Assembly: GCF_900115825.1 (NCBI RefSeq)
Contig: NZ_FOXW01000004.1
Span: forward strand, 62,001 to 126,000
Length of the DNA stretch: 64,000 nucleotides
Reading direction: 5' to 3'
Origin: Desemzia incerta
Lineage (GTDB): Bacteria > Bacillota > Bacilli > Lactobacillales > Carnobacteriaceae
Within the stretch, counting starts at the first letter, position 1, and the number at the start of each line of letters is the position of its first letter. The notes under the pieces are model-generated. The model was given only the letters and a program-made list of their open reading frames with translations, was not told the origin of the DNA and made no database searches. Shown here piece after piece: positions 45,338 to 57,973 of this stretch. The translations under genes were made by a program, and so were the position numbers.

Positions 45338-46189
45338 TTACTTCAACGTGCGGACTAGATAGACCTCGTTGCAAAAACCTTTCAGCCCATTGAATACGCG
45401 TTTTGCTCGTGAATATTTCTGACACAATCCATAAATCGTTGGTCCTGTCCCGCTCATTAAAGCAGTGTCTGCCCCAAACTGCAGCATCTTGTCTTTGATC
45501 TGCTCAATTTTCGGCTGTTTTACAATCGAGACGTTTTCCAATGCATTTCCTAAGCAATTGGTCATTTCTTCATAATTAACCTCTTCTATGGCTCTTAAAA
45601 TGTCTTCTGTGTTGGGGTGAGTCAGTGTATCGACTTCCAATCCTTCAAATACAGTCCATGAAGAAATTCCTCTACGTGGTTTTACCAATACGACCCAACA
45701 TTGAGGAATTTCAGTAATCGGTTCAATTTTTTCGCCGCGACCATACGCATACGCTGATCCGCCATATACACAAAATGGTACATCTGAACCGATTCTAGCA
45801 CCCAATTCAGCCAATTCATCCATACTCAATCCCAAGTTCCACAAACGATTCAATCCGCGCAATGTTGCTGCCGCATCACTGCTGCCGCCGCCAAGACCAG
45901 CTGCTATTGGAATATTTTTTTCGATATACACATGAACGCCTTGTTGCACATCAAATTCTTTCTGCAGCATTAGTGCAGATCGGTAAACAATATTTCGTTC
46001 ATCTAACGGCAAAAAGCCATTATTGCTCTCAATGACGATGCGATTTTCATCCAGTAAGTTCAGCGTTAAGCGATCCGCCAAATCAATCGAAGTCATCACC
46101 ATTTCCATTTCATGGTAGCCGTCATCTCGTTTATGAAGGACATCCAGACTCAAATTGATCTTAGCGGGCGCTTTTTCTATAATTTCCAT
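45338..46189 (-). CDS. ispE: 4-diphosphocytidyl-2-C-methyl-D-erythritol kinase
   Basis: A 283-residue GHMP kinase. The N-terminus EKAPAKINLSLDVLHKRDDGYHEMEMVMTSI and ATP loop IPIAAGLGGGSSDAAATLRGL (about 92-112) are classical IspE; the C-terminal ALMSGTGPTIYGLC completes the fold. It would phosphorylate CDP-methylerythritol in the MEP isoprenoid pathway. Most Lactobacillales make isoprenoids from mevalonate, and some keep ispE next to purR/veg without the rest of the pathway. No other MEP gene is in the window. GGAGGAAC precedes the ATG. Confidence 0.92.
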   Translation of the reverse strand: MEIIEKAPAKINLSLDVLHKRDDGYHEMEMVMTSIDLADRLTLNLLDENRIVIESNNGFLPLDERNIVYRSALMLQKEFDVQQGVHVYIEKNIPIAAGLGGGSSDAAATLRGLNRLWNLGLSMDELAELGARIGSDVPFCVYGGSAYAYGRGEKIEPITEIPQCWVVLVKPRRGISSWTVFEGLEVDTLTHPNTEDILRAIEEVNYEEMTNCLGNALENVSIVKQPKIEQIKDKMLQFGADTALMSGTGPTIYGLCQKYSRAKRVFNGLKGFCNEVYLVRTLK

Positions 46190-46337
46190 GATCGTTCCTC
46201 CTTTCTGCTTTTCTTTTGCTTCTCTGTAAAATATAGTAGCTGAAAAAAGCCGCTTTGAAAAGGACGAGTTGTCAATCTCATGAAAAGTTCATGAAACTAT
46301 TAAGATATTGCGTCTTTTGAATGATGAGAATAGATAA

Positions 46338-47141
46338 TTTTACTATAGTCGGCCATGAGTGAAATGTAATGGGTGCTGTCGATTGTTTTTGATGTGAGTA
46401 ATTCGGTTTTAGGCTAGTTAGTCAAAGATTCAAAACCGTTTACTACTCAAGGGCATATTTTAAAGACTTAAAGAAAGGTGTGTCATGGTTTAAACGGCCA
46501 TGAGCTAACAGAAAAAGAGTCTCATGGCCGTTTTGAGCGGTGGATTGGGCCATGAGAACTTTCATTCAGGTGCTTATGGCTATTTTAGGAATGTGGTCGG
46601 CCATGAGCAGCAAATTTTCTCAGCTCATGGCTTTTTTAATAGGAGTAATCAGGTTTTAAGGTGATTAGTTAAAGATTCAAAATCGTTTATTACCCAAGAG
46701 CACATTTTAAAGACTTAAAGAAAGGTGTGTCATGGTTTAAACGGCCATGAGCTAACAGAAAAAGAGTCTCATGGCCGTTTTGAGCGGTGGATTGGGCCAT
46801 GAGAACTTTCATTCAGGTGCTATGGCTATTTTAGGAATGTGGTCGGCCATGAGCAGCAAATTGTCTTAGCTCATGGCTTTTTTAATAGGAGTAATCAGGT
46901 TTCAAGGTGATTAGTTAAAGATTCAAAATCGTTTTATTACCCAAGGGCATATTTTAAAGACTTAAAGAAAGGTCTCTGATGGTTTAAACGGCCATGAGCT
47001 AACAGAAAAAGAGTCTCATGGCCGTTTTGAGCGGTGGATTAGGCCATGAGAACTTTCATTCAGATGCTTATGGCTGTTTTAGGAATGTGGTCGGCCATGA
47101 GCAGCAAATTGTCTTAGCTCATGGCTTTTTTAATAGGAGTA
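46338..47141. repeat. array 3: tandem GGCCATGAGC repeats, three units of ~247 bp
   Basis: Between ispE and veg, GTGTCATGGTTTAAACGGCC-type anchors occur near 46479, 46726 and 46972 (the third reads GTCTCTGATGG). Units are nearly identical. Each has the hairpin ACGGCCATGAGC...GTCTCATGGCCGT, ATTGGGCCATGAGAAC, TGGTCGGCCATGAGCAGC and GCTCATGGCTTTTTTAATAGG. The linking module is TTATTACCCAAGAGCACATTTT. The first copy begins with more diverged sequence (46338-46440). Confidence 0.88.
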
Positions 47142-47152
47142 TTTCTGAGCAC

Positions 47153-47182
47153 AAAAAAAGCCAAACCTATCAGGTTCAGCCT
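47153..47182 (-). terminator. veg terminator
   Basis: On the minus strand AGGCTGAACC pairs with GGTTTGGCTT with three G-T pairs, followed by a T-run. Confidence 0.65.
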
Positions 47183-47205
47183 ACTTTGGTTTTACTATTT
47201 CTGTT

Positions 47206-47463
47206 TTAAGCGTATTGCATAACTTCTTCGTCTAAAAATTCGACTTCAACAGCGTGAGTCAATACGTCCGTGTAACTATAAGAAACACGTTCAAATGCAT
47301 TTTCTTCTTGGTCTAATTCTACTACAAATACGGAATGATAAGTATCTCGTAAAATACCTTTTCTTTCTGTCTTTCTCTTACGACCAGTTTGCGCGGTCAC
47401 CATAATCTTCTTACCTAATCGACAATCTAAGCTTTCTTTAATGCTTCCCAATGTTATTGGCAT
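47206..47463 (-). CDS. veg: Veg protein
   Basis: An 85-residue protein: MPITLGSIKESLDCRLGKKIMVTAQTGRKRKTERKGIL is close to Bacillus Veg. That protein is strongly transcribed and stimulates biofilm matrix genes by an unknown route; the fold is Sm/SH3-like. GAGGTG lies 7 bases upstream of the ATG. It sits between rsmA and ispE as in Bacillus (ksgA-veg-ispE), here with array 3 inserted before ispE. Confidence 0.92.
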   Translation of the reverse strand: MPITLGSIKESLDCRLGKKIMVTAQTGRKRKTERKGILRDTYHSVFVVELDQEENAFERVSYSYTDVLTHAVEVEFLDEEVMQYA

Positions 47464-47574
47464 TCAGATTCACCTCACCTAATATGTTCTATTATAACAC
47501 ATTTAGGCAAAGATTTAAAGTGTATCATAAGAAATAATTTTGCACAAATAATATTTCTCTAATAATAAAGCGCT

Positions 47575-47608
47575 GCTAAAACCTATAAATAAAGGTTTTA
47601 GCTTTTTT
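47575..47608 (+). terminator. plus-oriented terminator-like hairpin between rsmA and veg
   Basis: GCTAAAACC and GGTTTTAGC around an 10-base AT loop, followed by six Ts on the plus strand. Both neighbours are on the minus strand, where no T-run follows. It may end antisense transcripts. Confidence 0.5.
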
Positions 47609-47626
47609 ACTCGCTTAGTTTTAATC

Positions 47627-49063
<1,437 letters not shown>

Positions 49064-49067
<4 letters not shown>

Positions 49068-49834
49068 GCATCTAACCCAAATAATCTGTTGGCATTGATC
49101 ATCGTTTGGTGTCCAACTTCTTCATACGAAATGCCGCGTTGTTTCGCGACTTCTTCCGCTACATATTTAACATAAGCTGGTTCGTTGCGTTTGCCGCGGA
49201 AAGGAACTGGAGCCAAGTAAGGCGCATCCGTCTCGATCAATAATTTATCAAATGGAACAGCTTTTGCTACTTCGCGTACTTCAGGAGCATTCTTAAAAGT
49301 GACCACTCCGCTCAATGAAATATGCATGCCTAAATCCAAGAAACGCTCCATCCAGTCTATGCTTTCGCCAAAACTGTGCATGATTCCGCCGATATCTTCA
49401 ATGTGTTCTTCTTTTAGAATCTTGTAAACATCTTCAGTCGCTTCACGGTTATGGATCGATACTGGAAGTTTCAATTCTTTAGCGATCCTGATTTGGCGGC
49501 GGAAAGCTTCGAATTGTTCTTCTTTCGTCGAATCCGGCCAGTGATAATCCAAGCCCATTTCGCCCATAGCAACGATTTTCGGCAATTGCAATTGGTGGTA
49601 CAGCTTTTCTTCGACAGCGTCCGTATAGGAATGACTTTCCGTTGGGTGCCAGCCGACAATGCTGTAAATGTGATCGTATTGTTGACTTAAGGCAAGTGAT
49701 TTGTCGATCGTTTCTGTATCAAATCCAACAACTGCCATTCTGGTTACATCGTGTTCAGCAGCTTTTTGAACTGTCTCAGGAACATCTTCATCAAATTGCA
49801 CAGCATTCAAATGTGTGTGTGTATCAAATAACAT
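49064..49834 (-). CDS. tatD: TatD-family metal-dependent hydrolase/DNase
   Basis: A 256-residue TIM-barrel hydrolase. Metal ligands: FDTHTHLNA (HxH), AMGEMGLDYHW (Glu), PVSIHNREA (His), IMHSFG (His) and IETDAPYLAP (Asp). The family includes DNases of repair and apoptosis-like turnover; the exact in vivo substrate is unknown. The start at 49834 follows AAAGGA; the upstream ATG at 49870 is in frame but lacks an RBS and is not in homologues. Confidence 0.93.
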
Positions 49835-49868
49835 AACTACATTATCCTTTCTCTCAAACTGTAAACCC

Positions 49869-49901
49869 AAAGAAGGGCTGGGACAATTGATCCCATCCCT
49901 T
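49869..49901 (-). terminator. terminator downstream of metG
   Basis: On the minus strand AAGGGATGGGA pairs with TCCCAGCCCTT around CAATTGA-type loop, then CTTT. It separates metG from tatD. Confidence 0.6.
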
Positions 49902-49953
49902 ACTTTTAGAGTTTCTTATTGGCTGACTTTTATAATTTTTTCCGTTGGGTTAT

Positions 49954-50083
49954 ACGCTCTGCTCTTAAACGCGTTGCGTTCGACAGCTCACACTACCATT
50001 TCACATCAGCGACTGTTTGGAAAGAACCCAAACTGTCGTTGATGTGAGATGTACGGTGAGCTAAACGCCTCACTCCACGCTCT
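49954..50083 (-). repeat. conserved-end, variable-stem hairpin element at the 3' end of metG
   Basis: It starts 7 bases past the metG stop. On the minus strand: AGAGCGTGGAGTGAGGCGTT at the left, then a stem with AGCTCAC/GTGAGCT, CTCACATCA/TGATGTGA and CAGTTTGG/CCAAAC (core 49984-50062). The right end is AACGCAACGCGTTTAAGAGC and AGAGCGT. Confidence 0.72.
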
Positions 50084-50089
50084 GAATCT

Positions 50090-52120
<2,031 letters not shown>

Positions 52121-52215
52121 TTATAAGTAATCAAATCAATCATTTGTCTTCTTTTATACATTCATTATGGGATTTAAGTTATATCAATAGTTACTTTCTT
52201 ATAACTGCGTATTTT

Positions 52216-52252
52216 ATGATTTTTTCAAAAATCATTCCTGAATAGTATACCA
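52216..52252 (-). promoter_or_regulatory. metG promoter and leader hairpin
   Basis: TGGTATACT (52244-52252, minus strand) is an extended -10. Immediately downstream the leader contains a 9-bp palindrome, ATGATTTTT / AAAAATCAT (52216-52235), with a 2-base loop, just after the expected start point. A role is not evident. Confidence 0.4.
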
Positions 52253-52431
52253 CAGAACTGTAGTGTTATGCGACTTCTTCTTTGATTGTGGCTGCCAGCT
52301 TGAGATACTGATTAAGTGATTTTAAGAGACAATTTGATTTGTCGTTTTAATTGTTCTCTTCTATCGTCTACTTCTTCTCATTTATTCAGGCAAACCTTGT
52401 ACATTGTCATATATGACCCAATACAAAACGT

Positions 52432-52459
52432 TTGCACTTTTTGGTGCTATAGTTATCCT
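52432..52459 (+). promoter_or_regulatory. promoter of the small lipoprotein gene
   Basis: TTGCAC, 16-base spacer, TATCCT, 15 bases before the ATG with AAGGGGG in between. Confidence 0.4.
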
Positions 52460-52473
52460 AAGGGGGAATAAGA

Positions 52474-52884
52474 ATGAAGCGAAAAAGTTTATGGGTTTTT
52501 CTTAGTGTATTGATGATAGGACTATTTTTATCCGCTTGTTCAAATGAAGGAGCTTTCAACGACGAATGGCACAGTACAGCTGAAGGTGAAGGAATTTTAC
52601 TTCAGGCTACTGAACCAGTTACCTTGATGTTTTCTGAACAGGGAATCGAAACAGACTACAGCTATTGGGATCCGGCTAATATCATTGATTTTCCATTTGA
52701 AAACGGGAAAGTTTATGAAAATTACGAAGTGCGCCGAAAAGATGATACCATCACGATTGAAGTAGATGAAAAGATTCATTACGAATTGACTGTTTTAGGA
52801 AATCGATTGTTCAGGGACGAAGTGAATGCTCTTTTGTTTAAAACAGATGATGCTTTCTTAGATTTAGAACCTATTGAAGAGTAA
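52474..52884 (+). CDS. small lipoprotein of unknown function
   Basis: A 136-residue lipoprotein. The signal peptide (WVFLSVLMIGLFLSACS) ends in the lipobox LSAC, Cys at residue 22. The mature part is acidic and contains a beta-rich pattern (GILLQATEPVTLMFSEQG; IIDFPFENGKVYENYEVRRKDDTITIEV). No recognised domain. It is an isolated gene between metG and pyrG, convergent with pyrG; no good terminator is seen before the pyrG hairpin element. Confidence 0.7.
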   Translation: MKRKSLWVFLSVLMIGLFLSACSNEGAFNDEWHSTAEGEGILLQATEPVTLMFSEQGIETDYSYWDPANIIDFPFENGKVYENYEVRRKDDTITIEVDEKIHYELTVLGNRLFRDEVNALLFKTDDAFLDLEPIEE

Positions 52885-52923
52885 TCAAAAAAGCGAAAGG
52901 GGAATAGTTTACGAATATTGAAT

Positions 52924-53045
52924 TCGTAAACGTGCTCAAAAAGGCAGCCCCAACATCCATTTCACAAATAAAGCTCGGTGGTCATCGACCACTCGAGCTT
53001 TCTTCATGAATGGATATGGGGCTAAACGCCTTTTTTCACACTCTT
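52924..53045 (-). repeat. conserved-end, variable-stem hairpin element at the 3' end of pyrG
   Basis: It starts one base past the stop of pyrG. Minus-strand left end AAGAGTGTGAAAAAAGGCGT and TTTAG; stem AGCCCCA/TGGGGCT, ATCCATT/AATGGAT and AAAGCTCG..GTGGTC with GACCAC..GAGCTTT (core 52946-53023). Right end GAGCACGTTTACG. No T-run, so it is not a classical terminator. Confidence 0.72.
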
Positions 53046-53046
53046 G

Positions 53047-54642
53047 CTATTTTTTCATCGATGCTTCAATCAATCCTAAGAACAATGGGTGTGGTGCATT
53101 TGGTCTGGAAAGAAATTCTGGGTGGTATTGGCTGGCAATGAAGTATGGATGATCAGCCAACTCGATCACTTCTACTAAGCGTCCGTCTGGAGATAATCCG
53201 GAGAAGACCATCCCTTTATCTTCAAGCACTTGGCGGTAATCGTTTTTGAATTCATAACGATGGCGATGGCGTTCTTCAACCGATTCTTTTTGGTACAACG
53301 AACGCGCCAGTGACCCTTCTTTCAACTCACACGGGTACAAGCCTAGACGTTGTGTTCCACCTAAGTCGCCTTGCTCATCTTGATCCGCCATCAAGCTGAT
53401 GATCGGATGTTCAGCGCCTGGATGTGTTTCTGTAGAATGGGCATTTTTCAATCCAGCCACATTACGGGCAAATTCAATACTTGCCAACTGCATTCCTAAA
53501 CAGATCCCTAAGAATGGCACTTTGTTTTCACGGGCAAATTGGATCGCTGCGATTTTTCCTTCCAATCCTCTATGACCGAATCCGCCGGGAACTAAAATTC
53601 CGTCTGCATCTTTCAATCGTGAGGCCACGTTTTCTGTCGTTACTTCTTCAGAGTTCACCCAATCGATATCGATTTTGTGTTTGGTCTGGTAGCCTGCGTG
53701 TTTCAACGATTCAACTACAGATAGATAAGCATCCGGCAACTCTACGTATTTCCCAACGACCGCGATGCGGACTGTGTCTTCCAAATGAGTGATATTGTCT
53801 ACTAAATGTTCCCAGTGAGCCATATCAGCTTGAGGAGCTTCGATATTTAATTTGCGCAAAATGTTGTCGTCCATTTTTTGTTCTTTCAGCAATAACGGAA
53901 TTTCATAAATAGAGTTCACGTCTTGGTTTTCAATAATGTCTTCTTCTTCGACATCGCAGAAACTAGCCAGTTTGCTTTTAACAGATTGAGGCAGGTCTTC
54001 TTCTGTACGCACGACTAACAAGTTCGGCTGGATACCTAAACTGCGCAATTCTTTCACACTGTGTTGTGTCGGTTTGGTTTTCAATTCCCCTGAAGCTTTC
54101 AAATAAGGAACCAATGTCACATGGATATACAGCACGTTGTCACTTCCAGCGTCTTTCCTCATTTGACGTAAAGCTTCTAAGAATGGCAGCGACTCGATAT
54201 CTCCAACAGTTCCGCCGACTTCCGTGATGACAATATCAGAACCGGTCGACTCTCCGGCACGAACGATCTTATCTTTGATTTCATCGGTGATGTGGGGAAT
54301 GACTTGGACTGTTCCACCTAAATATTCGCCTTTACGTTCTTTTTGGATCACGGACGAGTAAATTTTACCGGTCGTCAAATTGGAATACTGATTCAAACGA
54401 ATGTCGATAAAACGCTCATAGTGACCTAAGTCTAGATCCGTTTCTGTACCATCATCCGTTACGAATACTTCTCCGTGTTGATAAGGACTCATTGTTCCTG
54501 GATCCACGTTGATGTATGGATCGAATTTTTGGATCGTGACGTTCAGTCCGCGCTCTTTCAATAATTTCCCTAAAGAAGCTGCTACGATACCTTTTCCAAT
54601 GGAAGAAACGACTCCTCCGGTTACGAATATATATTTTGTCAT
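53047..54642 (-). CDS. pyrG: CTP synthase
   Basis: A 531-residue enzyme that aminates UTP to CTP. The N-terminal amidoligase begins [39 protein letters not shown] and [14 protein letters not shown] follow. The C-terminal glutamine amidotransferase has the nucleophile in [11 protein letters not shown] and the His-Glu in [10 protein letters not shown]. The start at 54642 has GGGGG before it; the upstream ATGs lie in the leader. Expression should be controlled by the CTP-sensing leader (54683-54796). A 3' hairpin element follows. Confidence 0.96.
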   Translation of the reverse strand: MTKYIFVTGGVVSSIGKGIVAASLGKLLKERGLNVTIQKFDPYINVDPGTMSPYQHGEVFVTDDGTETDLDLGHYERFIDIRLNQYSNLTTGKIYSSVIQKERKGEYLGGTVQVIPHITDEIKDKIVRAGESTGSDIVITEVGGTVGDIESLPFLEALRQMRKDAGSDNVLYIHVTLVPYLKASGELKTKPTQHSVKELRSLGIQPNLLVVRTEEDLPQSVKSKLASFCDVEEEDIIENQDVNSIYEIPLLLKEQKMDDNILRKLNIEAPQADMAHWEHLVDNITHLEDTVRIAVVGKYVELPDAYLSVVESLKHAGYQTKHKIDIDWVNSEEVTTENVASRLKDADGILVPGGFGHRGLEGKIAAIQFARENKVPFLGICLGMQLASIEFARNVAGLKNAHSTETHPGAEHPIISLMADQDEQGDLGGTQRLGLYPCELKEGSLARSLYQKESVEERHRHRYEFKNDYRQVLEDKGMVFSGLSPDGRLVEVIELADHPYFIASQYHPEFLSRPNAPHPLFLGLIEASMKK

Positions 54643-54682
54643 GATAAATCCCCCTAGTTTGAATATAGAGGAGAAATAAAAC

Positions 54683-54760
54683 AAAAAAATCCCCATTCCA
54701 TACAATCGGAACAGGGAGTCAAGTTCATTTTATTTTGCTCTCACCAAATAGCGCGAGCCC
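54683..54760 (-). promoter_or_regulatory. pyrG CTP-sensing attenuator (reiterative G addition)
   Basis: The predicted transcript begins GGGCTC at 54760, 7 bases after the -10. A terminator follows at 54690-54720: GACTCCCTGTTCC pairs with GGAATGGGG-type sequence, then seven Ts (54683-54689). In Bacillus and relatives, low CTP stalls polymerase before the C and adds extra G residues; the poly-G then pairs with the CUCCCU of the terminator and prevents termination. Both parts (GGGCT start and ACTCCC in the 5' arm) are present in the right order. Leader length to the ATG is 119 bases. Confidence 0.8.
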
Positions 54761-54767
54761 ATTTAAA

Positions 54768-54796
54768 ATCATACTTATTTTCATAGTGAACGTCAA
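54768..54796 (-). promoter_or_regulatory. pyrG promoter
   Basis: On the minus strand TTGACG (54791-54796), a 17-base spacer and TATGAT (54768-54773). It overlaps the region just past the sugar permease stop (54820). Confidence 0.75.
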
Positions 54797-54819
54797 GATT
54801 TTTTTTCAAAAATGAGCCG

Positions 54820-55632
54820 TTACATTTTTAACGACCCTGTCATTCCTTTTACGAAGCCTTTTTGCATAAACAAGAACAATATCAAGGTTGGAATCGTCGC
54901 AATGATGATCGCGACCATTTGCGTACCATAATTGGCAACGTATGAAGCGGAAGAAAGACTTGAGATTAGCAACGTCATGGTATATTTGTTTTCCGTTTGC
55001 AAGAAAATCAACGGCAATAAGTAACTGTTCCATGAATTCATAAACGCGTAGATCGCTGCGGCTGCGTAAGTCGATTTCATCATCGGAAATACAACTCTGA
55101 AGAAGATCTCGTAGTTGCTGGCTCCCTCTATTTTACTGGCGTCAATAATCTCATTTGGAAAAGACTTGAAGTTCTGTCTGAAAAAGAAAATCAAAAACAA
55201 GTTATTGATCGCCGGCAAGATGATTGCTAAATGCTGGTTGACCAATTGTAATCCAGCCATCATTTTGAACAGCGGGATCACTAATGACGCCAATGGAATC
55301 ACCATAAATAAAAGGATGAGTCCATAAATCAACTCGCTGGTCTTGGTGGTGAATTTTTCAAATCCAAAAGCGGCTAATGAAGTGATGATTAGGCTTAAAA
55401 TGACTGTGACGCCTGATATTTTCAGCGAATTCCACATGATCAGCGGAATATCATAAGCTCCAAACAAATCTTGCAAGTTAACGAATAATTGATCGCCAAA
55501 AGTTAATTTCCCTTCCGCTATTTGGTTGGCGGTATTGGTCGCTCCTGCGATCATCCAGTAAAAAGGGAAAATGGAAATAAAGGAACTGATGATCAAAAAC
55601 GTATACTTTAATAGACTGGTTAATTTTTTCAT
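54820..55632 (-). CDS. sugar ABC transporter permease (MalG type), importer 1
   Basis: A 270-residue inner-membrane permease with six helices. The EAA loop that contacts the ATPase is seen as EIIDASKIEGASNYEIFFRVVFP (about 158-180). It is the second permease of importer 1, 27 bases downstream of the other permease. Six-helix length and the C-terminal LFLFMQKGFVKGMTGSLKM are typical of MalG-like subunits of the CUT1 family, which import oligosaccharides. The ATPase subunit is not encoded here. Confidence 0.9.
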   Translation of the reverse strand: MKKLTSLLKYTFLIISSFISIFPFYWMIAGATNTANQIAEGKLTFGDQLFVNLQDLFGAYDIPLIMWNSLKISGVTVILSLIITSLAAFGFEKFTTKTSELIYGLILLFMVIPLASLVIPLFKMMAGLQLVNQHLAIILPAINNLFLIFFFRQNFKSFPNEIIDASKIEGASNYEIFFRVVFPMMKSTYAAAAIYAFMNSWNSYLLPLIFLQTENKYTMTLLISSLSSASYVANYGTQMVAIIIATIPTLILFLFMQKGFVKGMTGSLKM

Positions 55633-55659
55633 GTTTCCTCCTCCCTTCGCCGTTATGGG

Positions 55660-56547
55660 TTATTCTCTATTGGAAATTTTCAGTTGAATAATCGACAAAA
55701 TAGCGATAATGATGACTAACGCCCAAGATAAAGTAGCTGAATAGCCAAAATTAGATGTGTAAATGAATGAATGATTGTAGATCAATTGGGCTGCTGTCAA
55801 CGTTTCATTTGAAGGCCCGCCGCCCGTCAAGTTGACGACTTCATCAAACAATTGAATCGTTCCGATCGTTGAAGTGATCGTTGTGAAGACGATGACCGGT
55901 TTCAGTTGCGGAATCACAACTTTGAAGAACTTTTGGAATCCGTTGGCTCCATCAATTTCGGCAGCTTCTAAAGTATCATCCGAAATATTTTGCAGACCTG
56001 CTAAATAGAAAATCATGTTGTACCCTGTCCAACGCCAGCATAGCGCTATGATGACGGTCACTTTTGCCCAGAAAGGACTGTTCAGCCAATCGATCGGGTT
56101 TTGAACAATTCCGATAGCCATTAAGGTATCGTTGACGATTCCGCCCATTTGAAACATCATTTTGAACAATACAGCGTAAGATACTAATGATGTCACACAG
56201 GGTAGGAACAGCGCGAGTTTAAAGAACGTCCGCCCTTTCAAATTCGGCGTGTTCAACAAGAACGCCATCAACAATCCTAAAACGACCATGATCGGCACTT
56301 GGAAAATCAAAAATGTAAAGTTGTTCATCAGCGCTTTCCAAAATATGTCGTCTTGGAACATGCGCAGATAATTCCCGAATCCAACGAATACGGATTGCAG
56401 TCCTTGCATATTATGTAAGGACAGATAAATAGAATACAAAATCGGGTAAAGCAGGAACACGCTGCTTAACACGACGGAAAAGATAATGAATTTCCAGACA
56501 TCCTGATTTTGCCGGCGTCCACGTTTGTCTTTTGACCGGATTTGCAT
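55660..56547 (-). CDS. sugar ABC transporter permease (MalF type), importer 1
   Basis: A 295-residue permease with about six helices. EAA loop: DDTLEAAEIDGANGFQKFFKVVIPQL. AGGAGG 6 bases before the ATG at 56547 sets the start; the longer in-frame version lacks an RBS at the right distance. It partners with the MalG-type permease downstream and the lipoprotein upstream. Substrate cannot be told from the permeases; see the lipoprotein. Confidence 0.9.
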   Translation of the reverse strand: MQIRSKDKRGRRQNQDVWKFIIFSVVLSSVFLLYPILYSIYLSLHNMQGLQSVFVGFGNYLRMFQDDIFWKALMNNFTFLIFQVPIMVVLGLLMAFLLNTPNLKGRTFFKLALFLPCVTSLVSYAVLFKMMFQMGGIVNDTLMAIGIVQNPIDWLNSPFWAKVTVIIALCWRWTGYNMIFYLAGLQNISDDTLEAAEIDGANGFQKFFKVVIPQLKPVIVFTTITSTIGTIQLFDEVVNLTGGGPSNETLTAAQLIYNHSFIYTSNFGYSATLSWALVIIIAILSIIQLKISNRE

Positions 56548-56656
56548 ATCCATCCTCCTTTTGCTGTACGAAATTAGTTTTAATGACACAACAATCAGTG
56601 AGGTAAAAGCCCCACTGATTGGCTGTCGACCTATTGATTGATGTTGATGCGTTCAG

Positions 56657-57973
56657 CTATTGTCCTACTTGCATCGTGTAAGTTTCTTCGGCTTTTTCCA
56701 ACATTTCGTCTAACGTCATGGAGCCGTCAAAATACCCTTGTAATACAGAGCGCAGTGCATCTACCGCAGCTTGCGTGTTGTTTCCGTAGTCTACACCTGG
56801 GATTTCTGCCATCCATTCAGAAAAGTCTTTGTAGATTGGCGCATCATTGAAGAACGGATCTTCAAATTGATAAGCTTCTCCCGTTTGTGAAGGCAAATAG
56901 GTTCCTACTGCCCCATTTTCCACTAAGATGTCTTGATAAAACTCGTCGTTTCCGGCAAATTCGGTTTTCATGAAGTCGATTGCCAAGTCTTTATTTGGCG
57001 ACTCTTCTAGGATGACCCAGCTCGCACCACCTAAGTTAGTGTATGGAGTAGCTGTCTCTACCGTTTCCAATTGAGGAACATTGGTGTAAGCCCATTTGCC
57101 CGCTTGATCTTCTGCCGAGCGAATGGTTGCTGAGAACCAGATCGCTGAATTGACTGCAGCAACTTCCCCGCTCGTCACTGCCCCGATTCCTTCTGGAGCA
57201 AAGTAGTCCACTGGTTTCGCTAATTCATTTTCTTCAATTTCTTTCAAGATCTCTGCCATTTCACGAACAGCTGGATTGTCTTTCAAATAAATGTCTCCAT
57301 TTTCATCAAAATACCACAAGCCTGCTGATTGCATCGCCATTTGAATGTAGTGAGTACCTCTGTTTGGAATGAACGCTACGAACCATTTGCCCGTTTTCTC
57401 TTTCACATCTTTTCCAATCTGCACAAATTCAGACCACGTTAAATCCTGCATATCTTCTTGTGAGTAGCCCGCTTCTTCTAGATAATCGGTGCGGTAATAC
57501 AAACCGGCCGAGCCTGAATCGAATGGAAGAGCATATACCCCATCGTCTTTTGTAGCATTATCAACTTTATATTCAGCAAACTGGCTGAAATCGATATCCT
57601 CTGACAATTCAGTAAATTTGCCCTCGTAATTCGTAATGTAGTTTTGCACATCGTAATCGTCCATCAAAACGATATCCGGCAGCCCCTCTGAAACGCCTGA
57701 TGTAAAGCCTGAAACCAATTTCTGTTTGGTATCTTCATTAGACATCTCAACAATATTTATTTTAAATTCTTCGTTTCCATCTTGAACGTAATATTCCCCT
57801 GCTTTTTCCATGATTGGAATGTTAAAGTTGGTATCCCAAGCCCAGACAGTCAATGTGTTGTCATCTGCGCTGGCAAAATCTTCTGAACTAGCTTCTTCTC
57901 CTCCTCCTGAACAAGCTGCTAGTAAAATTAAACTCAATGTACTCGAAAATAATAGCCCTAATTTCTTTTTCAT
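56657..57973 (-). CDS. sugar-binding lipoprotein of ABC importer 1
   Basis: A 438-residue extracellular solute-binding protein, family 1. The signal peptide ends LILLAACS (Cys 21), followed by the Gly/Glu-rich linker SGGGEEASSED. Family parts: LTVWAWDTNFNIPIMEKAGEYY, YALPFDSGSAGLYYRTDYLEEAGY and TNLGGASWVILEESPNKDLAIDFMK. Similar proteins bind malto-, xylo- or other oligosaccharides; specificity is unresolved. GGGGG precedes the ATG at 57973. A cre-like site lies upstream at 58100. Confidence 0.9.
   Translation of the reverse strand: MKKKLGLLFSSTLSLILLAACSGGGEEASSEDFASADDNTLTVWAWDTNFNIPIMEKAGEYYVQDGNEEFKINIVEMSNEDTKQKLVSGFTSGVSEGLPDIVLMDDYDVQNYITNYEGKFTELSEDIDFSQFAEYKVDNATKDDGVYALPFDSGSAGLYYRTDYLEEAGYSQEDMQDLTWSEFVQIGKDVKEKTGKWFVAFIPNRGTHYIQMAMQSAGLWYFDENGDIYLKDNPAVREMAEILKEIEENELAKPVDYFAPEGIGAVTSGEVAAVNSAIWFSATIRSAEDQAGKWAYTNVPQLETVETATPYTNLGGASWVILEESPNKDLAIDFMKTEFAGNDEFYQDILVENGAVGTYLPSQTGEAYQFEDPFFNDAPIYKDFSEWMAEIPGVDYGNNTQAAVDALRSVLQGYFDGSMTLDEMLEKAEETYTMQVGQ

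Noticed and set aside
49471-49659. 62-residue minus-strand frame within tatD
   Set aside because: It lies inside tatD in another frame and has no RBS.
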